From assembly GCA_947088765.1 (NCBI GenBank), contig CAMUHU010000004.1, positions 1 through 50,496 on the forward strand: a DNA stretch of 50,496 bases. The letters are read 5' to 3'. Positions within the stretch are counted from its first letter, which is position 1, and each line of letters starts with the position of its first letter. This document shows, one piece after another, positions 15,912-25,080 of the stretch. The stretch is from an uncultured Clostridium sp. Its GTDB lineage: Bacteria; Bacillota; Clostridia; TANB77; CAG-508. The notes under the pieces were generated by a model. It had not been told where the DNA came from, made no database searches, and saw nothing but the letters and a program-made list of their open reading frames with translations. The translations under genes were made by a program, and so were the position numbers.

Positions 15912-17612
15912 CTATTCTTTTCTATTTAAAGAAACTGTATCTTCGATAATTTTACATTGCTCTTTACTACTTTCTTTTACATATTCATTTAATTTTAACC
16001 TAAAATCTATCTCATATTTATTATTATATATTCTAACTTCTCTTATTATCTCTGATAACAACATTTTTTTTACATCCAATTCTGCATTTTCAAATTCTTC
16101 TTTCCATACTGGAATTTTATCTTTTATTTTCGACAATTCTTGTTTCTCTAAACTTTTCTCTTTCACTTTGCTCTCAAGTCCTGCCTTCATTTTTTGTAAT
16201 TCTGCTTTTCTACTTTCTTTTTCTAATATCAATTCATTAAGCAATTCTGATGTAAAGTTACTTTCACCATTTATAGTTTTTACAACTTCATTCTTTAGTA
16301 CAGATAGATTAGTTTCTATTTCATTAAGTTCCTTTTCATATTGCTTAATTTGCTTTTCTTCTTCCTCACAATTATTTATAATTCCTTTTTTTATTGCTTT
16401 TGATAATTCTATATTTTCTAGACTATTTAAGAAATCATATATACATTTTAATACAACCTCTTCAACCATATCCTTTTTTAAGCTTTTCTTATTAAGGCTA
16501 CATGTATCCATAAATTTAGTGCTACTACATCTATAATATGAATGTTGTATAACATTACCATCTTTATTTTTCTTTTTTGTACCAGATGTCATAAAAGCAT
16601 ATCCACATTCACCACATCTTATCATTCCTATAAATAGTAATTTGCTTTTTGTCTGCTTAGGCTTTATATCTTTAATTATATTTTCATTATTATTTTTTTT
16701 GTTTCTAGTATCTCTTATATTTTTAACTTCATACCAGATTTTTTCATCTACAATTGCTAAATCTTCTATTTTTTTTTCTGGTAATATCCATGTATCAAAT
16801 GGTTGTTTTTTTGATATTGATACATTTACAGTTGTCCTTTTCCTATAAGCTGGATATCCTATATATAGTGGATTTGCAAGAATAGCTCCAATAGATGATG
16901 AACTCCATATTTTAGATCTTCTTGGTACTATTTTTTTATCATTAAGATATTTTGCAATTCGTCCGATTCCATATCCCATCTTTCCATATAAATTAAATAT
17001 ATCTTTTATATTTTTAGCTTCATCTTCATTAACTATGAGTTTTTGTCTTTCAACTCCTTTTTTAGTATATGTTCCACTTTTAATAAATTCATAACCATAT
17101 GGTGCATTTCTTTTTCCTCCATAAGTTAAAATTCCTTGTTCAGCCATTTGAACTTGTGCTTCTCGTACTCTAATAGATGTTTTCTCGCTTTCTCCTCCTG
17201 CTTGCCAATATGTAATATAATTAATTAATTTATCTGCCCTATTTTCAATTTTTCTTTGACCCTCTTTTACAGACCAAACCTCAATTCCTTCATTAATTAA
17301 CCATTCTACTACAAATGGAGTTTCCTCTTCTCTACGTCCAATTCTATCAAACATAAATACTAGTAGTATATCTATCTTTCTATTTAAGACATCTTTTTTT
17401 ATATCTTGCAATACATCTCTTTTCTTCTCACTAAGTTTATATCCAGAAACTCCTAATTCTATATATTCTTTTTCTAATTTCCATCCATCTTGTGTTTCTA
17501 TAAAATTTCCACAAGCTATTCTTTGCATAGGAATATCATTCTCTTCCACTTGTTTCATAGTCGAAACTCTATATAGACATCCAACTTTCTTTATCTCCAT
17601 ATTTTTAATCAC
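15912..17612 (-). CDS. Large serine recombinase 1
   Basis: 566-residue site-specific recombinase of the TnpX/phiC31-type class. N-terminal resolvase domain with nucleophile Ser17 in CLYRVST, the acidic patch and arginine DRIGRR, then recombinase domain (APYGYEF, IGRIAKYLNDKKI). A zinc ribbon follows (IRCGECGYAF with a later YYRCSS and Cys), and a coiled coil in the last 150 residues. It starts 6 bases after the stop of recombinase 2, so the pair is translationally linked. The start is unsure: GTG 17612 is very close to AAAGGA and ATG 17600 is rather far from it. Very likely one of the enzymes that placed the island. Confidence 0.93.
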   Translation of the reverse strand: MIKNMEIKKVGCLYRVSTMKQVEENDIPMQRIACGNFIETQDGWKLEKEYIELGVSGYKLSEKKRDVLQDIKKDVLNRKIDILLVFMFDRIGRREEETPFVVEWLINEGIEVWSVKEGQRKIENRADKLINYITYWQAGGESEKTSIRVREAQVQMAEQGILTYGGKRNAPYGYEFIKSGTYTKKGVERQKLIVNEDEAKNIKDIFNLYGKMGYGIGRIAKYLNDKKIVPRRSKIWSSSSIGAILANPLYIGYPAYRKRTTVNVSISKKQPFDTWILPEKKIEDLAIVDEKIWYEVKNIRDTRNKKNNNENIIKDIKPKQTKSKLLFIGMIRCGECGYAFMTSGTKKKNKDGNVIQHSYYRCSSTKFMDTCSLNKKSLKKDMVEEVVLKCIYDFLNSLENIELSKAIKKGIINNCEEEEKQIKQYEKELNEIETNLSVLKNEVVKTINGESNFTSELLNELILEKESRKAELQKMKAGLESKVKEKSLEKQELSKIKDKIPVWKEEFENAELDVKKMLLSEIIREVRIYNNKYEIDFRLKLNEYVKESSKEQCKIIEDTVSLNRKE

Positions 17613-17618
17613 TTTCCT

Positions 17619-19142
17619 TTACAGTATTTTAACTATTGGATATTTAACATTTATTTCTATTTTTGCATTATATAAAAATATTTTATCTATTAGTTTCTCT
17701 ATAATTTGCCTTTTAATATCTAAAGAAGCATTTACAAATTCTAAATTCCAACATGGAATATATTCATGTTTAATTTTCTTATTTTGATTACTAATTTCAT
17801 TATTAAGTTCTTCTTGTTCTTCTTTTAAGAATTTTAAATTATTCTTTTCTTTTTCATATTCCTGTGTTAGTTTCTTATTTTTTCCATTATCTCCTAATGT
17901 AAGTATAGAAACAATATCCTTTTTTATTTCTTCAATTCTATTTTCTGAATAATTTATTTTTTGATTTAATACTCTAATTCTTTCTTTTAATTTTTTCTCT
18001 TTTCTTATTTTGTTTATAATGCCCTTTTCCAAATCAAGCTTTTCATATGTATCTAAATAATCTTTTATAACTTTCATTACAACTTCTTCTAAATCATTTA
18101 CTCTATAATTTTTGTCATATTCGCATTTTCCTGTTTTTTGCCTACCTTTACACAACATATAACAATATTTATTTTTACCTTTGGGTACAATGTGATTTCC
18201 ACAATATCCACATCTAATATATCCTGACAACAATCTTATTTTTCTTTCACCTTTTCTACTTCTTCCAGCAATTATGTTATTTGCTACAGTCCACAATTTT
18301 TCTGAAACGATAACAATCTTTTGATTCTGTTTATCTGCAATTGTCCATTCATCTTTTTTTATCCTAATATTACCATCTCTATTCTTTCTTCTTTTTCCAA
18401 AAGATACATATCCTTTATAAATAGGATTCTTTACAATTTCAAGAATTGCATTAGAATCCCACATAACATCTTTTTTTCTTCTTTTAATACCTTTTTGATT
18501 TAAGTAAATAGCAACTTTATCAACTCCATATTGTTTTTCTACAATCAGTTTATACATAAGTCTTACATGCTTCGCTTCTTCTTCATATATAATAGGTTCT
18601 TTCCTTCTCTTTCCTATTTTGCTATATAAATCACTATCTACCATTTTATATCCATAAGGTGCATAATTTCCTATATATATACCTTTTTTTGTTAATTGTA
18701 TTCTTGTTTCTTTTGCCCTTAATGATATTTTTTCACTTTCTCCTTCTGCTTGCCAGTATGTAATATAATTTATTAGTCTATCATAATTATCCTCTATTTT
18801 TCTTTGTCCTTCATTAACAGACCATACTTCAATTCCTTGTTCTATTAGCCATTTAACTACAAATGGTGTTTCATCATCCCTACGCCCAATTCTATCAAAC
18901 ATAAATACTAATAATATATCAACTTCTTTATTGCTTACATCTCTTTTTATTGTTTGAAGTACATCTCTCTCTTGTTCACCAAGCTTGTACCCTGAAATTC
19001 CTAATTCTATGTATTCTTTTGAAAGTATCCAATCTTCTTTTGATTCAATAAATTTTCTACAAGCTTTTCTTTGAACTGGAATATCATTGTGTTGAGTCTG
19101 TTTTTTTGTAGAAACTCTATATAAGCATCCAACTCTTTTCAT
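17619..19142 (-). CDS. Large serine recombinase 2
   Basis: 507-residue paralogue of the neighbouring recombinase. The resolvase domain has Ser11 in CLYRVST and DRIGRR; its first 150 residues are closely similar to recombinase 1 (for example INYITYWQAEGESEK against INYITYWQAGGESEK). The recombinase domain and zinc ribbon (IRCGYCGNHI... CKGRQKTGKCEY) follow, then a coiled coil. The C-terminal half is much more diverged, as expected if the two proteins recognise different half-sites or work as a CcrA/CcrB-like pair. First of the two genes in the operon. Confidence 0.93.
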   Translation of the reverse strand: MKRVGCLYRVSTKKQTQHNDIPVQRKACRKFIESKEDWILSKEYIELGISGYKLGEQERDVLQTIKRDVSNKEVDILLVFMFDRIGRRDDETPFVVKWLIEQGIEVWSVNEGQRKIEDNYDRLINYITYWQAEGESEKISLRAKETRIQLTKKGIYIGNYAPYGYKMVDSDLYSKIGKRRKEPIIYEEEAKHVRLMYKLIVEKQYGVDKVAIYLNQKGIKRRKKDVMWDSNAILEIVKNPIYKGYVSFGKRRKNRDGNIRIKKDEWTIADKQNQKIVIVSEKLWTVANNIIAGRSRKGERKIRLLSGYIRCGYCGNHIVPKGKNKYCYMLCKGRQKTGKCEYDKNYRVNDLEEVVMKVIKDYLDTYEKLDLEKGIINKIRKEKKLKERIRVLNQKINYSENRIEEIKKDIVSILTLGDNGKNKKLTQEYEKEKNNLKFLKEEQEELNNEISNQNKKIKHEYIPCWNLEFVNASLDIKRQIIEKLIDKIFLYNAKIEINVKYPIVKIL

Positions 19143-19204
19143 TGTATCACTCCTGTTGATTTACTCTTACTTTGAATTCAAAGGATAATCGATTTTGGAC
19201 TATT

Positions 19205-19435
19205 CTAAATTAAACTACTTACATTTCTTTTTATATATAAATCACTTAAAACATCTATTATATAATTTTTTATATCTTTTGAATTTCCCTGTGATACATC
19301 TTTTAATATAATATCTATTTTGTCTTTTCCAATAAATTCTGATTTTTTTAATATTTCTTCTCCATTATTCATTTTTATATATTCATACTCTTCATCACCC
19401 AAAATTACTCGTTTATTTTCTTCAAGTTCCTCCAA
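19205..19435 (-). CDS. Small acidic protein upstream of the recombinase pair
   Basis: 76 residues beginning at a TTG (19435) with GAGGTGAG just before it; there is no ATG. The protein is acidic and highly charged (MEELEENKRVILGDEEYEYI) with no membrane segment or Cys. It lies 62 bases upstream of recombinase 2 on the same strand. Small ORFs in this place can encode excision factors or regulators of serine recombinases, but nothing in the sequence shows that. An unassigned island gene. Confidence 0.6.
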   Translation of the reverse strand: MEELEENKRVILGDEEYEYIKMNNGEEILKKSEFIGKDKIDIILKDVSQGNSKDIKNYIIDVLSDLYIKRNVSSLI

Positions 19436-19511
19436 TCAACTCACCTCTAGTTAAGTGTATGATATGGTTAGATGATTTATTAACATTTTCTGTTTTTTCC
19501 TATTAAATATT

Positions 19512-20087
19512 CTATTCTCTTTTTTCAAATCTTATATAATCTATGTAATCGTCTAAGATTTTAGTTACTTCTTTATAGTGCAATAGACCTTTTTTACTAT
19601 TATCATTTTCTAATTGATCTCTTAATTCTCTTAGTCTCATAATCTTCCATATAATTTTTATTGGTCTTATTTCAAACCTGAATATTTCACACATATATTT
19701 TCCTATATCTGTTTTTGGAAAAATCTCTCCATTTTCTTTTCTACCTAGATGTTTATCAAATTCTTCTGATGCTGGATCAATAAAACCTTCTTTTTCTGTA
19801 TAATAAATATGTGAATTCTCTGTTAGCCATTTATCAGATTTCAATCTATTACAACACGGACATGATAATACTAAATTATCATAATCATTTTTTCTTTCTG
19901 GAAATTTACTTTGTGGTGCAAAATGATCTATCTGAAATTTTTCTAAAAATATTTTACTAGATTTGGCACAATAACCACATATTCCTTTGAAATCCTCTTC
20001 TAGTATTTTTCTTCTTAATTCATATCTTTTTTTATCTGTTACTGTTCGCCTTTTAATTATATTATTTCCATGTACTCTATTTTTCAT
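19512..20087 (-). CDS. HNH endonuclease (candidate effector)
   Basis: 191 residues. A complete HNH (beta-beta-alpha-metal) site: zinc ligands Cys37-x-x-Cys40 (CGYC), catalytic Asp54-His55 in FQIDHFAPQS, Asn71 in DYDNLVLSC, and a second Cys pair at 76-79 (CPCC) followed by Asn80. The C-terminal helical half (about 100-191) is specific to this protein and may contact the receiver or DNA. It starts 2 bases after the receiver gene, with the ribosome binding site inside that gene, so it is last of a four-gene operon. I infer it cuts DNA as effector of a restriction-like system. Confidence 0.85.
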   Translation of the reverse strand: MKNRVHGNNIIKRRTVTDKKRYELRRKILEEDFKGICGYCAKSSKIFLEKFQIDHFAPQSKFPERKNDYDNLVLSCPCCNRLKSDKWLTENSHIYYTEKEGFIDPASEEFDKHLGRKENGEIFPKTDIGKYMCEIFRFEIRPIKIIWKIMRLRELRDQLENDNSKKGLLHYKEVTKILDDYIDYIRFEKRE

Positions 20088-20089
20088 AT

Positions 20090-20689
20090 TTATTCCTTAT
20101 CTTCTATATATTTTTCTATAGTTTGAATTAATTTATCCATTTTTTGTTCCACTTTTGTTTCCATCAATTCTTCTGCTATTGGCTCTACTAATCCATATGA
20201 AACTAATCTTTTATATAAATTTGCTTTTTGTTCTTCTTCTAATGCTGTTAATTTTTCTTTTTTTAATAATTTATTATAATCTTCTAATGTGTTTTGCTGT
20301 CTATTGCGAAAAATCCTTTTTGCTTGTTTTATCATTTCTATAAATTTATTATATTTTTCAGGATCATTATAAAAAATACTCTTGTCTACTTTTAAATTAT
20401 CCATTACTAAATCATCATCTGATGTATTAGAAGTAAATAAAACACATTGCAAATCAGGAATAGCATTATTAATTTGCTGTATTAGTTGAGATCCTTGAAA
20501 TTGATATTTAGTATTTAGTTTATAATCTACTAATACAAATTCAATTTGATTGTCTAATAACCACTCTATTATAGCAGGATAGTCTGGAATAAATTCCATA
20601 AAAATTAGTTCTATTCCCTTTTTTTCTAACATAACTTTGTACTTTTCATACTGTTCTTCAACATCATCAATTAAAGCTACTCTGCACAT
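20090..20689 (-). CDS. Receiver-domain protein (response regulator without DNA-binding domain)
   Basis: 199 residues. Residues 1-115 form a CheY-like receiver with every key position intact: acidic pair Asp8/Asp9 (ALIDD), phospho-acceptor Asp55 (VLVDYKLN), Thr86 (LFTSN) and Lys103 (VDKS). The rest is a charged helical tail, likely a coiled coil for partner binding, with no helix-turn-helix. So it is not an ordinary transcription factor; it probably relays a phosphorylation signal to a protein partner. It lies between the kinase gene (3-base gap) and the HNH gene (2-base gap), which makes those the obvious partners. Confidence 0.85.
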   Translation of the reverse strand: MCRVALIDDVEEQYEKYKVMLEKKGIELIFMEFIPDYPAIIEWLLDNQIEFVLVDYKLNTKYQFQGSQLIQQINNAIPDLQCVLFTSNTSDDDLVMDNLKVDKSIFYNDPEKYNKFIEMIKQAKRIFRNRQQNTLEDYNKLLKKEKLTALEEEQKANLYKRLVSYGLVEPIAEELMETKVEQKMDKLIQTIEKYIEDKE

Positions 20690-20692
20690 TTC

Positions 20693-22948
20693 CTATTCCT
20701 CCTTTTTATGTACTTTTAATCTTATTCTTATGTAGAAACCTATTCTTTCTTTTTTATTTTCACTTAAGTCAATTTCCCCATTATAATCTTTTACTATGTT
20801 ATTTACTATCCACATTCCCATTCCAGTTCCTATTTTTTCTCCTAATACATTTCTTTTATCAGTCTCTAATGCTTCTAGAATTCTATCTGGATTTTTCTTA
20901 TATCCAATAGCCAATCCTTTTCCTGTATCAAAATATATTATCTCGATACCATCAATTGTTTTATTGATTTTGATATTAATTTCTTTTATAGTTTCTGGTT
21001 TAAAAGCATATAAACTATTCGTTATTAAATTATTAAAAATACTTTCTATTTCATGAGGAAAACATCTTACATCACTTATTTCTTCATCTATTTCTATTGT
21101 TATTTTAATCTCTCTCTTTAACACTTCTTCCCATTTTTTTATTTGTTCATTCATTAAATTAGATAAGTTAGTATATTTCATTTCTCTTTTATCTCTTCTA
21201 ATTGAACCAATTGTCACATCATACCATGCTTTTAATATCTTCAAATGTTTTGTTGCATCTTGTAAAAACCTAATTGCTTTTTCATCTACATTTTCATCGT
21301 CTAGACGAGACATACTTGCTGCAATATCTGTTCCAACGTCATCTATTGAACTCTTTGTTTCATGTATACATTGATTTGAAATAATTCCTGATGTTGCTAA
21401 ACTTCTAAGTAGTTTATTTTCATCTTCAAGTACCTGAATAATTCTTTCTTTCTCATCAATAACTATTTGTGCATCACTAGCCGAAATTTTATATTCATCG
21501 GTTTTTTCCTGTGTCCCATTTTCTTGTTGTTTTTTCTCTTCTGTAGCTTTATTTTTTATTTCCTCTTGTTTTGCTTTTACCTTATTTCTATCTTTAGAAA
21601 TAGTTGCAAATCTCCTAATTACATCTTGTCTATCACGTTCAAATTCACCTATAATTTCAATAATAACTTCTTTTAATGCTCTAAACTGTTTAGTGTCTAC
21701 TATCCCTTCTCTATTTGCTTGATCTTGAATATATTGGTTTGTACGTGATATATGAATTATTCCTGAAATTTGGTCAGTTGCTAGTCTCCACTTTCTTGTC
21801 GGATCACTTATTGCTGGTGATCCATGTCCTCTCACTCCTAATCCTAACCAATCATAACTATTAGATTCTTTTTCTCCATATGGTCTAACTCTAAAATTGT
21901 CTCTATATAATTTTATTCCTCCAAAAATATTTGAGTAATTTTTTCTACCACTAATATCTTTATAAAAATAATTTTTAGTATCCTCTTTTGTTGTAGAGTT
22001 TTTATTAAAATACAATGTTCCGTGAAATTCTCCTAAATTTTCCACTTCCATATTTAATAATTCTAATATTGTTTTATTTATTATTATCCTTTTTCCTTGA
22101 AAATATTCTTTTTCATATGGTAAGAAATTAGCTCTTTTTAAAATATTATCAATATCATCTCCTAACTCAAATTCATTTCTGTGTAATTCTATTTTTACTT
22201 CTTGATTTTCATATACTTGAAATTCTATCTTATAATCATAATTATCTATATTTTGTGAAATAATAAGTGCTTCTTCCTGTTTTTGATTATTTTCAAATAA
22301 ATAAATACTAAATTCATTTTCAATATCTGGTGGTATTAATGAGCTTAAACTTTTTCTTATATTCTCTATTAGATCATGATTCCATTCTTCTCTTAAGTTT
22401 GTTATTTTAAATATAGTCCCTGTATCCTTAAAATATTGTTCTAACAACTCTTTTACATTGGAGTTATCAATTTCAATCGCTGAATATACCCTTTCATTCT
22501 GCAGATAATTGAGCTCTGCTGTAATATCAGTTAAATTTTCTGCTCTTTCAAAATCATTCCAATTTACTTTCCATTCAATTATATCCTTTTCTTCACTATT
22601 TTTTGTATACATTGTACATTGATCACTAACTCTATCTAAAGCAAATCTTCCAATTCCTTTTGCTCCTGTCTGTGTTCTTCCTTTTTTGGTTACAAAATCT
22701 GTATGTTTAGAAGAATTACCTATTGTCATCCAATGTTTCTGTATTACTTCTTCTGTCATACCAAATCCATTATCCATTAAATATAATTCACCATTTTTTT
22801 GTTCATAATATAATATACACTTTGAAGCATCAGCATCATAAGTATTTTTTACTAATTCCAAAATTGCACCTTCTAGGTTAGATACATTCTCTCTTCCAAT
22901 TAATCTTGCTGTATATGCATTTACATTAAAATATAATTTTTTTCTCAT
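20693..22948 (-). CDS. Two-GHKL-domain ATPase / histidine kinase-like protein
   Basis: 751 residues with two separate GHKL ATP sites. N-terminal MORC/Hsp90-like site: ELVKNTYDAD (31-40, Asn35), LMDNGFGM (57-64), TGAKGIGRFA (94-103). A transducer-like middle follows, then a coiled coil at about 435-515. The C-terminal histidine-kinase core has an H-box IHETKSSI (His529), N-box IFNNLITNS (637-645), DTGKGL (674-679) and GTGMGMWIV (707-715). No transmembrane segment: a cytoplasmic sensor. Such double GHKL architecture, with a MORC-type input domain replacing a membrane sensor, is unusual. It is between the methyltransferase (20-base gap) and the receiver gene (3-base gap). Probable role: senses a DNA-related cue and phosphorylates the receiver. 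Confidence 0.85.
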   Translation of the reverse strand: MRKKLYFNVNAYTARLIGRENVSNLEGAILELVKNTYDADASKCILYYEQKNGELYLMDNGFGMTEEVIQKHWMTIGNSSKHTDFVTKKGRTQTGAKGIGRFALDRVSDQCTMYTKNSEEKDIIEWKVNWNDFERAENLTDITAELNYLQNERVYSAIEIDNSNVKELLEQYFKDTGTIFKITNLREEWNHDLIENIRKSLSSLIPPDIENEFSIYLFENNQKQEEALIISQNIDNYDYKIEFQVYENQEVKIELHRNEFELGDDIDNILKRANFLPYEKEYFQGKRIIINKTILELLNMEVENLGEFHGTLYFNKNSTTKEDTKNYFYKDISGRKNYSNIFGGIKLYRDNFRVRPYGEKESNSYDWLGLGVRGHGSPAISDPTRKWRLATDQISGIIHISRTNQYIQDQANREGIVDTKQFRALKEVIIEIIGEFERDRQDVIRRFATISKDRNKVKAKQEEIKNKATEEKKQQENGTQEKTDEYKISASDAQIVIDEKERIIQVLEDENKLLRSLATSGIISNQCIHETKSSIDDVGTDIAASMSRLDDENVDEKAIRFLQDATKHLKILKAWYDVTIGSIRRDKREMKYTNLSNLMNEQIKKWEEVLKREIKITIEIDEEISDVRCFPHEIESIFNNLITNSLYAFKPETIKEINIKINKTIDGIEIIYFDTGKGLAIGYKKNPDRILEALETDKRNVLGEKIGTGMGMWIVNNIVKDYNGEIDLSENKKERIGFYIRIRLKVHKKEE

Positions 22949-22968
22949 TCATTATTTCTCCATTATAT

Positions 22969-24444
22969 CTAAAATTCATAATTACTAATATCTTTGCTTG
23001 TTATTCTATAAGACTCTCCACAGGCATGTATTCCTATGTTTTTTATATACTCAAAAAAATCTTCACTTTTAAGTATTTCTTCTGCTTCCTCCAACGTTTT
23101 TTCTTTTGTTGCTTGTATATAGATTCCCGAATACGGAATTGTCCCTTCTTCCAAAATATATGGATGTACTTCTCTAGTAATTACTGTTGAAATTAATAAT
23201 TTTGGTTTTATTATGCTCTCTATTGCTTGACTTCTACCATATTCATACCATTTTGAACTTTTATCTGATTTTCTATTATTTAATTTTTCCTCAAATCCTT
23301 TCAAGTACTCACAAGTAAATATATATTTTTTTTCAAATTCCTTCTCTGAATATCGATATATTTTACCATCTTTTATGTCATATGGAAATATAATTCTTTC
23401 TTTTATTGGTATTGACCTTGACATTTTTTTAGGACTAGCTGAAACTTTAACCACTTGTTTTTCTAATTGCTTCCCGTTTTTCAAATATATATATTTTTTA
23501 TCTTCTTTAATGATATTTTCTTCTAAAATAACATAAGCCTTATTATATAATGTAGCAATTGTATTAGATATTTTAAAATAATCTCCAAATTTTTCTTTTT
23601 TCTTTTCTTTATTTTTTGCTTCAAATATCCATTTTTTTTCTTGTTCTAATTTCTGTTTTTTTATTTTTATTGTTTTTTGATTAACTATATCTGTATAAAC
23701 AATATAGTCCTGATTTATATCTTTTTGTAAAACCATAACAACAGATGTTGTTAGTCTTGTTTTATTACTTTCGTTTGTGTTTGCATCAAATAATTTTTCA
23801 GTTGTGTAATCATAAATAGCTACCAAATGAGGCAAAATATATTTTCTAATCTCTTGTGCAAATACATTTTTAAATATACTACTCGGTACTAAATAAGCCA
23901 TCTTTCCATCTTTTTCTAACGAATCCACACTCTTTTGTATAAAGGCATAACAATAATCAAACTTTCCTAGTTTACATGTAGTAAATTTTTCTCTTATATA
24001 GTTTCTATCTTTTTCTTCTAAAGATTTATATTTAATATATGGTGGATTTCCTATAACAAAAGAAAACGATTCTCGCTTTGTAAATAATGCATCTTCCAAA
24101 TTAATATTATCCCATTGTATTTTAGACATTCCATAATCTTCTAGTAAATTATTTAATCTTCTAATACAAGTCTTATAGTGCCTCTCATCAATTTCATATC
24201 CATATATATCTCTATTAAGCCCCTCCTGTATTTTAGGTTTTGATATTGATTTATCAAAGCAATCTTCGATATATCTCTTTACAATTTGTATTAATATATT
24301 TCCTTCACCAAAAGAGTTTTCCACTACCTTTTTTCCATATAAATTTTTACTATAATTACACCAATTAAGCATTTGTTCTACATACTTTGTTGGAGTAAAA
24401 ACTTGGCATAATTTTTTATATTTTTCGTTTATTTTATGCTCCAT
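22969..24444 (-). CDS. N6-adenine DNA methyltransferase (Eco57I/TaqI-like)
   Basis: 491 residues from the ATG at 24444, which has AGGTG before it. A longer start at 24537 is ruled out because the promoter (24475-24503) lies inside that extension. The SAM-binding region reads CQVFTPTKYVEQML (from residue 13) and ENSFGEGNILIQ (from 42); the catalytic motif is NPPYIKY (133-139). The C-terminal half is a target-recognition domain rich in Lys and Glu. It should methylate adenine in a specific site and protect host DNA. No separate HsdR/REase is fused. First gene of the island operon with the kinase, receiver and HNH genes; the HNH protein is the probable cutting partner. Confidence 0.9.
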   Translation of the reverse strand: MEHKINEKYKKLCQVFTPTKYVEQMLNWCNYSKNLYGKKVVENSFGEGNILIQIVKRYIEDCFDKSISKPKIQEGLNRDIYGYEIDERHYKTCIRRLNNLLEDYGMSKIQWDNINLEDALFTKRESFSFVIGNPPYIKYKSLEEKDRNYIREKFTTCKLGKFDYCYAFIQKSVDSLEKDGKMAYLVPSSIFKNVFAQEIRKYILPHLVAIYDYTTEKLFDANTNESNKTRLTTSVVMVLQKDINQDYIVYTDIVNQKTIKIKKQKLEQEKKWIFEAKNKEKKKEKFGDYFKISNTIATLYNKAYVILEENIIKEDKKYIYLKNGKQLEKQVVKVSASPKKMSRSIPIKERIIFPYDIKDGKIYRYSEKEFEKKYIFTCEYLKGFEEKLNNRKSDKSSKWYEYGRSQAIESIIKPKLLISTVITREVHPYILEEGTIPYSGIYIQATKEKTLEEAEEILKSEDFFEYIKNIGIHACGESYRITSKDISNYEF

Positions 24445-24474
24445 ATATTCACCTATATTATATTTATTTTTTTC

Positions 24475-24503
24475 ATTATATCTATATTTTTCATTTTTAT
24501 CAA
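24475..24503 (-). promoter_or_regulatory. Sigma-A promoter of the methyltransferase operon
   Basis: Minus strand TTGATA (-35, 24498-24503), 17-base spacer, TATAAT (-10, 24475-24480). Transcription should start near 24468, 24 bases before the ATG at 24444, which decides that start. No other promoter of this quality was seen before the downstream genes of the operon. Confidence 0.85.
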
Positions 24504-24545
24504 TAGTTTTCCTAATTTTAAAATGTTGTTTTTTCATATTTTTTA

Positions 24546-24574
24546 TTGACTTCAGAACTAATGAATGTTACACT
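24546..24574 (+). promoter_or_regulatory. Divergent promoter of the orphan plus-strand gene
   Basis: Plus strand TTGACT (24546-24551), 17-base spacer, TACACT (24569-24574) with a TG extension. It points away from the methyltransferase promoter, 43 bases from it, so the two could be co-regulated. Confidence 0.65.
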
Positions 24575-24627
24575 TTAATTATTATTTTTATATTCTAATA
24601 TTATTTTTTTCAAAGGATGTGTTTTTT

Positions 24628-25080
24628 ATGTTTCTTGATGATTTCTCCCATTCTGTTTTTCACAGATTAAATCATGTTACAACTAACTTAGATAATTCAA
24701 TTCATAAGCATAACTCTATTTTTAAAAATACTTTTGTAGATAATTTCGTTCATGAACTTAATGATTATCTTTTCAAAGAAACGTCTATTTCTAGACTAAA
24801 GCAATTACCGCGAAATACTCTTTTTCGCATTACAGAAGATAATACCGATTATATTATTTGTTCTGTAGATAGTATTAGTAGCAACACTAATCAAAAATAT
24901 GATTGTAATTTTATTTCTAATGATACATACTATATTCCAAAAAGTATTTGTACTATTTCAAATATTTCCTTATATAAAACTGAAAATACAATTTCAGAAG
25001 AAACCCATTATCAAAACTATTTACAATTAAATGGAGATACTTATCAAGTAGTTGATAAAAATGGAAAAATTTTAAAATAA
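24628..25080 (+). CDS. Orphan protein divergent from the methyltransferase operon
   Basis: 150 residues from ATG 24628 with AAAGGATGTG before it; a longer in-frame start (24565) lies at the -10 box of its promoter and is rejected. The N-terminal half is helical and Asn/His-rich (MFLDDFSHSVFHRLNHVTTN). The C-terminal half looks like a small beta domain (YQVVDKNGKIL). No membrane segment or known motif. It is the only plus-strand gene of the island, it starts head-to-head with the methyltransferase operon, and its 3' end overlaps the convergent ComEC-like gene by 37 bases. A regulator, antitoxin or anti-defence role would be a guess. Confidence 0.65.
   Translation: MFLDDFSHSVFHRLNHVTTNLDNSIHKHNSIFKNTFVDNFVHELNDYLFKETSISRLKQLPRNTLFRITEDNTDYIICSVDSISSNTNQKYDCNFISNDTYYIPKSICTISNISLYKTENTISEETHYQNYLQLNGDTYQVVDKNGKILK

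Noticed and set aside
24445..24537. Longer N-terminus for the methyltransferase
   Set aside because: The -10/-35 boxes of its promoter lie inside this extension, and there is no ribosome site at 24537.
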